64,000 nucleotides of DNA from the NCBI GenBank assembly GCA_034620365.1, contig JAQGEQ010000344.1, positions 62,001 through 126,000 of the forward strand, written 5' to 3'. The translations under genes and the position numbers were made by a program. This stretch comes from Pegea sp. RAD2-039 (Eukaryota > Chordata > Thaliacea > Salpida > Salpidae). Under the pieces are notes generated by a model, which was not told the DNA's origin, did no database searches, and saw nothing but the letters and a program-made list of their open reading frames with translations. Below are positions 54,725 to 64,000 of the stretch, in pieces. Numbering within the stretch: position 1 is the stretch's first letter; every line of letters begins with the position of its first letter.

Positions 54725-57700
54725 CTAATAATATTACAAAAATTAAGATTTCATCTTCACCTGTAAAAACTCTTCGATTAATAACAATTAAGCGAGAAGT
54801 TGTTGCTTACTTGTGTCTCTTGGCTAAAAATCCCAATAACTTGCAGCTTTTAGAACTTCTATTTTTATGGAATGGATGTTTATACGTCTTAAAAAATCTC
54901 TATTTAAAATTTATGTTTCAAAATATTTAAATTGCAGATCAAAATTTGTCAGTTTTTATCCTTGAAATAGTTTTCAGTTTTTTAATTACAAGTTTTTTTA
55001 ACAATTGCATTTTTATCTTATTTTTTATGTCAACACATTAATTTAAACAAAAATTTTTTAACTCATTTTCTATAAAACATATTTTTCACGTTTAGCAAGT
55101 AGCAAAAAATTGTTTAAACAAATAAAACCAAAGGAGAATTGATCAAGATAGCTAAATTGAAATTTGATAAATGAAAAATAATTGAACATGTTGAAAAACA
55201 AACTTGCTGAAAAAACTCATTAAAAAAATGTCATGCAACTGATATTCAATACTTTGTTTTCAATTATTTATCATTTTCTTTTCATTTTTTTTTATGGAGA
55301 CTTAAATGTGAAGTAAAAACTAGTTCATATATAATTCAAATGTTGTTCCAGTAGTCATTATAAGTATGAATAGTCTTTAAATATAAATAAGTTTTTCATC
55401 TACAAATTTTGATTGATGAATTCAATTTGCAAATTCTTTTGACTTAATTCAATTGTTAGACTTTTAGTAAATTTCCATAAGATTAATGTGTAATAAAATT
55501 GTTTTGAAATAAAAAACCAAAACAATATCTTCTCTTACCACTTTTTTGCCTCATTAAATTTTGAACTACAAAACAAATATGAATTAATTCTGTTTTATGA
55601 TAGTAAGTACTTAAAACCATTGCTAAAAATTCTACTGAAAGATCTTTATGAAAGATTTTATGAAATTCTCTTTGAAATGATGAATAATCACAAAAAAATC
55701 ATTTCGTATTTTTCTCATTTTTAGGAAATTGATTTTCATCATGTGAAGTATTTAACGTTTTTATTTAAGTTAAATTTAGTTTTAATAAAAATTAGCAAAA
55801 ATGTTATATTGTCAAAATCAAATAATGCCAAATAACAACTTTCTTTGTGGCCATATAAAAGGTTTTTGGTTTTTTAATGCTTTTTCAATGTATTTAGTCT
55901 TTTGGTTTCTTAGAAAATTCTGATGAAAAATATTACTGAAAAAAACAAAAATGAAATTGTCATTTTATACCCTTAGTTATACATAAATGATGCCTTCGAA
56001 ACAGTTTTACAATTTTATCTATTCAAAACTAGTCTTGAGTTTAAATGCAAATATGCAAAAGATATAGATTTAAAGTTGTTCTAGTTAAATATAGCAACAA
56101 CTACTAGATAGTTTGTCAATTTTAATTTAGTTGAAGATATGTATTCAAAAAACGATTTATCAAAACTTTTGCTGCTAAATATTTATGTGAAACATGCAAA
56201 TTAGATTATAAAAAAATACAAGATATAAGTTACATTTGAAAATGTCAAAAAGATTGACCTTTAATTCTAATTCAGTTTCAAAGTTTTGTCAAAATACATT
56301 TTTTAACTTTTAGAATATTTTCATCGAGAGTTTTGCAATTTATTGAGATAAATACTTTTCTAATTAACATCAATCTGTATTGCTTTTCACTCAATTTTCA
56401 AATATCGAAGGTTTATATGTTTTATTAAATATTCAAATTCAATTTTGAAATAAGAAAAGTAGAAATTTATTGTAGTAAAAACGATATGATAGATTTAGAT
56501 AATCGTAAACAGCTTACAGAATAAATAACGAATTTCATGAAGTTTGCACATCAGCAATTTACTTTAATATAAAAGATTAAAAATTGAAATAAAAAAGTAA
56601 TATTGTCATATTAATTAATATATCAAGTTCTTTTTTGGTAAAACGATCAAAACAGGTTTAAATCAAATCGAAAAGAAATATGAAACTCATGAAATTCACA
56701 AAGAAATATGTGAAAAGATAACACAAGAAACAATTACAAAATTTCTTCATTAAGTTGGTTCTTTACTCTTAAAAATTTGGTTATGAAATAGAAATGTTTA
56801 TGGTAAAAATGAAATTAGATTTGACTTGGTTTATTTATTTTGTTTATCGCATTGAAATTTATGATTCCAAAACTAATCTCTTAATGCCAGCTTGATCTCT
56901 TATAAAGAAAGTTTTAAATCTATTGATTGCAGCTAAAAGTTTCTGACCGAATTTCCACCAATCAAACACCACCAAATTCTAAGCCTTATTTTCAGTCAAC
57001 GACATCTAAACGCTATTCAAATGTCTCTTCTTAAAGTTTTTTTCACGAAGGATTAAGTTCAAAGTTAGCAATTTACTTTGAAGTTGATTGAATAAACAAG
57101 TGTTTGTGGTTAATCTCAACTTCTTATCACGTTTTAATAACTTTTTTATGTTGAAATATTTGCGTAAAAATTGTTCTTTTTTGAAAACTTTTCTATAAAG
57201 TTCATATACAGATGTTACATTTTTAGCAGGGCATTTCTGCTTACTAATTTTCAACATTCTTTCACGCTCATAGAAGCTAGAACAACCTTAAGCTAGAAAC
57301 GCTTATCAAAAAAGTACCTACTAACCACTTACCCACAAATTTATTTGTAGATTTTAAAAGTGAGATTTTTTATCAATTATTTCACATATATCACAACGAC
57401 TCAAGATATTTTAAAAATATTTTCTAAATCTAATTATTGAGATAATAGTGAATGGTTGAATACACCTTCTTATCTCATTATATAAAAATGTTGCTGATTG
57501 AAAAACAAATATAAACAAAATTACGCTTCATAACCTACCAGCAAAAAGCTAAAAAATAATAACTTTATCGGGTTTACTGAAACAAAGTGTTAAATCGAAG
57601 AAAAGTTCCACAAATTGTTTCAGTATCTATTCCTACTTAAAGCTAACCCCTGAGGCAAACTTGACAAATAAACTTATTTATTAACAGTACACAATCGAAA

Positions 57701-59120
57701 ACAAAAGCTTTTTATTTAATCTCAAATGTTCGTGACTCTTAATTTTCATTTTTAGATCAATCTGTTTATACTTTACAAGATTAGCTTTGTTGTGTATTTG
57801 AAATTGTTCTTTTCAAGATTTTTTTTTCACCACGTTGGAATATTTACTGTTTTCTCTATTTTTAAATGAAATTATGTAAAAACCACATTATTATATTTAT
57901 ACTTTCCTTTTTATTTAAGAAAATTAAAAGTAACCTTTTTATGAAGTGGCCAAAAAAAACTTTAAAAACATATTAAATTTATTGGAATGTCTTTTTTTCT
58001 TTCCACGCAAGTATGACTAAGTAAATTTTTGTACCACAGACTGAAACCATTAGATGAAGTTTCCATCCAAATGATAGTCATTGTTTATCATTAAAATTGT
58101 TCATTTAAACAAATATATGATACAATAAACTCAAACTTTTCAGACTTTTTAGTATCACAACAAAATCTTTAAATGTTTATGAACATAAATGACAATTACT
58201 GAGTTGATTTTAACTTGATATAAATCTAGTGACTATTTTGACAACAACTAAAATTAAATAATTGTTTGAAGTGAACAAGTTTCTTGTTTTGATATCAGTA
58301 AAATTTATTAAATTAATTTAAAGAATATATTTTACACGCAACAAAAATTTAAAACAATTTTTACAAATATTAAGTTACATAAGAACTTGACATTTGAATA
58401 AAATGTAAATTTCAATTTCGTATAAAATCGGAATTTTCTACCTGAATCTACTGAAATAACCTAAACCGATTTAATTTATAGTTTCTCAAATGTTTTAAAC
58501 CATTTTACAACTTTGGTAGTAACCTGTAGACTAATATCTTTTTTTAAAGTAACCACATTCGGAAATTTCCTTCCCAATTTAGATAAAAATCTATTAGTCT
58601 TTTGAAATTAAAACAAATTAACAGTTTGTTTCATTCGTCCACTTATTTTGTGGTTTTTATGTTTTTGTAGTGTTCATATTCTTTCTATATTAGTCATGCT
58701 AAACTGTTTAAGACCTTTTCATCACCTTTATGTTCATATTGTTCTGTTCATTGTAAGAGCTACTATTTGCAATCAGGCATTGAATAAAAATAAACATCTA
58801 AGAATAAGATAAGAATAATTACTTTATCAATTGCCTAAACATTAATTATTTCCAGATTATTTCAATTGAGAAATATTTTCAAAGTTATTTACTAAATTGT
58901 AACAAGAAATGAGATAAGTGGCAACTTCCAGTGATTTCCATCAGAATAATTGTCAGATAAATTTGCTTATTGCTACAATTAAACAAATCTTGAGCACGTG
59001 TCTATCGACTTCTTTTGAAGATTAGTTCATCTGTATTTGACTGTAGAATCTTATTTTTCTAACTAACAAGTAAATTCGATTAAATTCGACCCGATTTGAA
59101 ATCAAATCAAACAAAATTAG
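54725..59120. other. 4.4-kb AT-rich interval
   Basis: Presumably introns or intergenic DNA around the orphan exons. A Lys-rich open frame at 57006-57257 (-, 83 codons) has an ATG but no recognisable similarity and is expected by chance in such DNA. No repeats or RNA genes seen. Confidence 0.45.
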
Positions 59121-59248
59121 ATGATCCTTATGGTCTGTATAAACAATTACCACGACCAACTTCAATAGTGGAAGGTAAGACTCGAAAAATTGTCAGCGAT
59201 TCGGATTTATCGGAAATGTTTAGAGTAGAACAAATAGAAAAGATTTAA
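59121..59248 (+). CDS. Possible terminal exon of an unidentified gene
   Basis: After AAAATTAG the + strand reads DPYGLYKQLPRPTSIVEG, then KTRKIVSDSDLSEMF and ends EQIEKI with a stop. The mix of Pro, Arg, Asp and Ser codons is unlike the flanking AT-rich sequence. Nothing upstream could be joined to it and no family is recognised. An ATAAAAG motif about 50 bases downstream could be the poly(A) signal. Confidence 0.35.
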
Positions 59249-61074
59249 TTATAAACTAACAATAGACATCGTCACGTCATATATCAATTGTAATAAAAGA
59301 AGTTCGTTGTTTTCGATGACTTCTCGCACTAATCCCGATTTTTATCGGTTGTCGTAGCAACCACTAAGCAAAGTCACTTGTGGAAATTTTTCTGAATTAT
59401 CACCAGCCCACCAAAGTTGATGAAAGATAAATTAATAATTAACTGATGTAGTTAATAATAAAAAAGTTTATTGATTATCACAAAACTCGTTTTGATCTTT
59501 GCTTATTTTTACTGGATTTTCATGAAAATGTTTTTTTGCTGTTTGAATAGAAGGTTCATCGCAATTTGTTTTGAAGATAAAAATTTGCAGTGGTGCTCTC
59601 TATTCATATATGAAGTTGGTTTTGTTTATATTGTGAAGTTTTAGTTTAAAGAAATGTTTTTTTGCAGCATAAAAAGTATTCAACTCAAAGTTGATTTAAA
59701 GAACTTATTTATGAGAATAGTGACAAGTTTAAAATAAATTAATAATTTTATTCGTTTAAATATTTCAATGATGTCTTTAAAGTAACTCAGATATTTTATC
59801 ATCTTTCAAATCACTTAAATTACTTCTTTTAAATTTCAAAACGATAAAAATCAAATGATGTAAATTGAAACGATTTTTATTGAAAATAAATCGTTTTTTA
59901 GTTTAACAAAATATATTTGACTTTTGTTTCAAAGACAATGTGATAAAAATGAAACAACAAAAAAACAAATTTTTGAACTTACTGAAAAATGAATACAAAA
60001 AATTGTTTTGAAAAAAACATAAAGACCAGAAAATTCGAAAATTATATAAAATAGTTACATGATAGCTAAATTCAAGTTATTAACCATCAAACACAGAAGC
60101 TTTTTGTGCTTGGTGAAAACGTAGCAAGTGAAATATGATTGGTTTTGTTGACTAGACCTCTTATAAACATTCACTTTTTTATTTTCTTCAAGAAAAATTA
60201 ATCACTTAACTTATAAACAGTGAAAATATTGAACACAAATTCAGAAAAAAAAAAGATTAACAACAAACAACTTGTCTAACAATAAAACTTCTTTAAATCT
60301 TTACAGTTGTTACAGTCACGTACGCTAGATGCTTCGATGACGTCACGAACTCTTCTAAGAACTCTTCATCGCTGTGGATATTTTGAATATAAACATTTAA
60401 GATGAAGTAAATGTTTATATAAATGATTCAAAAACTCCTTTAGTACCATTCAGAAATAGAAACAAATTTCAAGATTTTTTCATTGGCAACATGCTGATGC
60501 ATGAATAGTTGTGAAAATAAGAATTTTAATGACCAGTTTCGGCCGAAAACAGAAATACTCAAAATTAATTTTTCAAACTGAATATATTTAATGACATTGT
60601 TTCTTAATTGAAGCAGTTTTTTGAATTTTATATCATCTAAATTGTCTGCAATTTTTAATTTTTTTGTTTGCATTTTTTTTACTGAATTATTTTTTAGCAA
60701 ATAATTTTATTTTCTTTAATTTTTTATAATTTTCCGAAAAAAGTTTTTCTTTTTTCAGTATTTCGAGAGAAGCGTTTGTTGAAGAAGTGATAAAAATGCA
60801 AGTAGACAGATGAACAAGAATTTTTGTTGAAGATGTTATCAGATATACAAGCCAGTGATAAGTTGAATGAAAAAGAAGAAAACTGTAGAGCTTCAGAAGA
60901 GTTTTTCTATTTTCAGTTTCAGTTTCAGAAATTAATTTTGAGATTTCAAATTTCGTCACAAAGAATTGAACGATTTAAAATTAAATTTTTTACAAAAAGT
61001 GTTTGTAAACACTAAAAACCACTGAATTTTTCAACTCTTTTTTCTTTCAGATTTTAAGTAAATTGATTTTAAAG
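59249..61074. other. Interval upstream of the 61-kb gene
   Basis: Mostly AT-rich, with a short GC-richer patch at 60310-60375 containing TGACGTCA (60338-60345), a candidate promoter. An acceptor (TTCTTTCAG, ending 61050) 24 bases before the ATG implies an upstream noncoding exon or trans-spliced leader. Short frames at 60440-60959 (-) and 60842-61015 (+) are not convincing. Confidence 0.45.
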
Positions 61075-62413
61075 ATGCAGCCACAAGACACAAATGAGTC
61101 CCGACCTGACGAAGAACGTCGCTTAGCGATGGAAAGCGTCGATTGTAGCGACTTCCCGTTCGATGAAGTCTTGTCTTTAGAAGCGACAGTAACAAACAAA
61201 CCTCAGAATCGACTTCAACGCAAGCGACTAGCAGCAAGTAGCAAAGATATCTGCAAACGTCTCAAACCTTGTTCAAGCGCGACAAATATTCATCAAACCT
61301 CTGATTCACCTAATTACTACACAAAACAAATCGATTTTTCGGCTATTTCCCATTTCTCAGAAATGTTTGATGAAATTATCGACAGTGATAAATCAACTCT
61401 TAAATTCAACTACAATATCTACGAAAGCTCTCAAAACGACTCTTTAAACTCGCCACTAGGTGGAGTTAAACGTAAACCAGCTTCAAAACCAGTCCGAAAG
61501 ATTACACCTGCCCCAAAAGTCAAACCCAAGTCTATAAAATTGCCCCAGAAAGCCCCTTTGATCTTTGCAACTCCGCAAACTGTCTATACGCCCGAGACAC
61601 CTTCTACTATGTCACCATCAACTGCATCTCTCACAGCGACACCCGAGTTGATGACGTCAGAAGAGAAGCCGAAGACGTTTTTTGAAGAGGTGGAGATGTT
61701 GGTGGGTAGAAGATACAACATCCAGAAGTTGAGAGAAGGAGTAAGAAGCCCCAAGGACCCCAAAAAGTCCTCACTTTATCTACGATCTTTCTTCGCAGAA
61801 AGTCTCTCTCAGCAACCTCTGTGACGTCATCGACAGCCTTCAAAACCGCTTGATTCGATTGGCGGAAGGTCACGTGGTCAAAGAGCGTCTTCTGACGTAC
61901 TGGAGAAAGAAAGCCGGATGTGAGAAGACACTAAACGTAAGTGATGACGTCATCACTTCGATGCTAATCTTTTATTTGCAGGACGATCATAGTTGGAGTA
62001 GTCTTGACATTGGGGCTTCCCCGCCAGTAGTAAAAGATGACGTCACTGTTGAAGCGCGTCATCGACCGTCATCGACGAGCGGAAGTGACGTCACCGGAGT
62101 CTCAGATCACGTGCGTGTTGCTTTGAGAGCGAAGATTCAAAGATGTGCGTTCAAGAAAGGAGCGAAACAAAGTATGACGTCATCAGAATCAAAGAACGAA
62201 GTTGTGACGTCACCAACCGCGAGAGCATCGACTGATTCGATTGAAGATCTTTTTTCGACCGATAATTCTGACTTTTCTCCTTCACCGCTCAGTAACTGGT
62301 CCCTAACCGCATCTCTGTCTCCTCGTACAGATCTTATTCTTCCTCCCAAAGATTCTGATCCTTCATCCTCATCTTCAGAACTCTTTCAAGCTCTCGGAGA
62401 TATCTTGAATTAG
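61075..62413 (+). CDS. Unrecognised, mostly disordered nuclear-type protein
   Basis: Three exons joined by two short introns: a 57-nt one (about 61741-61798) and one at about 61937-61981. About 410 residues from the ATG at 61075. The N-terminal part is polar with basic clusters (RLQRKRLAASSKDICKRLKP; KRKPASKPVRK), compatible with nuclear import, then Pro/Thr/Ser-rich (PQTVYTPETPSTMSPSTAS). The only compact segment is central and helical: FFEEVEMLVGRRYNIQKL, spliced to VSLSNLCDVIDSLQNRL and HVVKERLLTYWRKK. The C-terminus is Ser-rich and acidic, ending ELFQALGDILN, which resembles a short amphipathic activation or docking helix. Codon use is GC-richer than the neighbours and TGACGTCA recurs in it. 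I do not recognise the family; a transcriptional regulator is only a guess from composition. Confidence 0.75.
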
Positions 62414-62642
62414 AACCGAATCTCGTTTGACTTCATTTTCGATAATTTCACTGTTTTGGTCACTGTCCCTTCTTGCTGTGTGACGTCATCTGAAGCGCGC
62501 GTCTTATCTTTTGGTCCGTTTATCTTTCCTTGTGTCTTGCGGCAATATTTTCCCGCCACCACCTGTTCTTTCACGTGACCACCTCACTTTACAAAGTCAT
62601 TATTTTTTAATGTGTTGGCTGTCATGGCAACATATGACGTCA
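61652..62642. promoter_or_regulatory. Cluster of nine TGACGTCA palindromes in the 61-kb gene
   Basis: Exact copies start at 61652, 61822, 61945, 62038, 62086, 62175, 62205, 62481 and 62635, across exons, one intron and the 3' UTR; a tenth lies upstream at 60338. The 3' region also has TTTTCCCGCC (about 62548-62557, E2F-like) and CACGTG (about 62572). Confidence 0.6.
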
Positions 62643-64000
62643 TTGCTAACAGCGCATAAGAAATGTTTGTTGAATAAAAGTAGAAATAAGAAAGTTTGTT
62701 AGGGCATAAATTGAAACGACCATTTTATCTACAGATGGTGACATGGTAACCACAAATATTTTGACCAAGAAACTAGTTTCCAAAATGTTGTTACTTGTAG
62801 ATTAATTTGTTTAAGATATTACATTTTGGTTTGAAAATGTCGAAACCGAAACTGAACACGTGTTGTTTTAAGAAATACAAAAATATCTTTAAAAAATTAT
62901 CAAATTTTGAATAAATTGAATTATTTTATCGCAAGTTGAACCATTTTGTTTATTTATTTAGCAAGCTATAATGAAAGTTATCTGAGCTAAAAATTAAAAT
63001 CTTTCAAACAAAATTGTTCTTCTAATCATATTAAGATTTCGATTTTTCTTAAAGGTGTGTTCACTTGTTGTGAAAACTAAAAAATAAGCCACATGAAAGG
63101 AACTTCTTGCAAAAAATCAGAACCAGTAGCCAGAATTTGACGAATAATAAATTCAATTGATTAAAAAGACAATTTTATACATCTTAAATAATAAAAGTGT
63201 GATAGAGGTCAGAGTGTTTTATGCTTCAGTTGGTTTTCAAAAAAATACTCACTATTTTCAGGTGTAATTATTTGAGTCATAATTTAATAGTAACTTGATG
63301 TAAGGAAAATATTTGCATAAGAATTGAGAAATGAATAAAAAGTTGGACTTTTTCAAGTCAATTTTATTAATTTCGTTTTTTAGTAAAAAAAATCATTCTT
63401 TAAAGAAAACTATTTAGTTTCAGCAACTTTGTTTACTTTTGTAATTCTAATGTTTATAATACAATATGTAAAGGCTTCATCTTAAATTTCATTTTTTTAT
63501 ATTATAATAATTTAAATCATCTGTTTGCTGTGATTCACAAGAAATAACAGATAGAAATATTGTTCTTCTTATAACTAAACTACAAGCAAACTAATGAACA
63601 AATAAATATAAAACAAGTGTATGGTTTCTACTTATAGTAAAATTTTTAAGATATTCCTAAACATTGTTGATTTTCATTTCTTTATTTGTTGATTTTTGAA
63701 AGTACTACTGACAAAAATTTATTTGAAAATTTTGGATTGACATCAATAATCTTTTATTAAAATTTTTTGTAATTTATATTCGAAACTAATCATCATATTT
63801 CAAGAACAAAATTGTAGAAGATTATAGAAGATATCATTTCAAAGTTAATTTATAAACGAGCAGTGGAATAAAAATGATAATTTTTCTAAATGGTTTAAAT
63901 TAGATCATTAGACTAACAGTGTTTCAAACTTAAGATTTTAAAAATTAAATTTAACCATGTAGTTCTGTATATTAATTCTGTATAAATACAAACTTTTTTT
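62414..64000. other. 3' UTR of the 61-kb gene and AT-rich intergenic DNA
   Basis: GC-richer sequence continues to about 62690 and includes an AATAAAA (about 62673), so the 3' UTR probably ends there. From 62.7 kb to the window end nothing coding or repetitive was seen. Confidence 0.5.

Noticed and set aside
57006-57257. 83-codon Lys-rich - strand frame
   Set aside because: Composition is what AT-rich random DNA gives; no splice context or homology.
61075-62413. CDCA7, the HELLS partner, encoded nearby
   Set aside because: The protein lacks the cysteine-rich zinc-binding C-terminus that defines CDCA7.

Overview
This is eukaryotic, animal DNA. It is very AT-rich (roughly 70%), the genes are split by many short GT-AG introns (often 45-60 nt), and every recognisable gene is a metazoan type. 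The best taxonomic clue is the integrin alpha gene at 15.4-17.3 kb, which carries an inserted I (VWA) domain, an architecture known from chordates including ascidians. With the short introns and the abundance of the palindrome TGACGTCA, I infer a tunicate, probably an ascidian; this is inference, since no species marker was read. No CRISPR, operon-type bacterial gene, rRNA or convincing tRNA was seen.

Layout. 1-3.8 kb (-): CCDC22 of the CCC/Commander complex, running off the left edge, with a 15-bp minisatellite in intron 1. 4.3-5.0 kb: 3' end of a non-LTR retrotransposon. 6.4-11.9 kb (-): CSTF3 (CstF-77). 12.7-14.0 kb (-): a second, decayed copy of the retrotransposon with reverse transcriptase motifs. 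15.4-17.3 kb (+): N-terminal part of an alpha-I integrin without the rest of the ectodomain. 18.3-21.0 kb (-): an SLC6 sodium-coupled transporter. 22.7-25.8 kb (-): an Rh-type ammonia channel. 25.8-30.8 kb: gene-poor. 30.8-34.0 kb (-): a MOSPD2-like ER-anchored MSP protein with a long hexapeptide repeat. 35.1-39.0 kb (-): FAAH. 39.6-42.9 kb (+): a repeat-rich, zinc-finger-encoding transcription unit whose first exon resembles the N-terminus of HELLS. 43.8-47.4 kb (+): HELLS (LSH) chromatin remodeller. 47.8-49.0 kb (-): third retrotransposon copy. 49.7-51.8 kb (-): RAB33. 52.0-52.4 kb (-): mitochondrial ribosomal protein L20. 54.6 and 59.1 kb: isolated probable terminal exons of unidentified genes. 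61.1-62.4 kb (+): an unrecognised, mostly disordered protein.

The genes are mostly unrelated housekeeping genes (endosomal sorting, mRNA 3' processing, membrane transport, lipid-amide hydrolysis, DNA methylation-linked remodelling, Golgi trafficking, mitochondrial translation); I see no pathway cluster. The unusual content is repetitive: 40.9-50.6 kb holds six tandem arrays, three of them readable in frame as 9-10-residue repeats, and one 74-bp unit is shared by an intron of HELLS and an intron of RAB33 in the same sense orientation. TGACGTCA occurs 28 times by my reading, packed mainly into HELLS and the 61-kb gene. Exon models were built by eye from splice signals and family similarity recalled from knowledge; boundaries may be off by a few bases and no database search was run.
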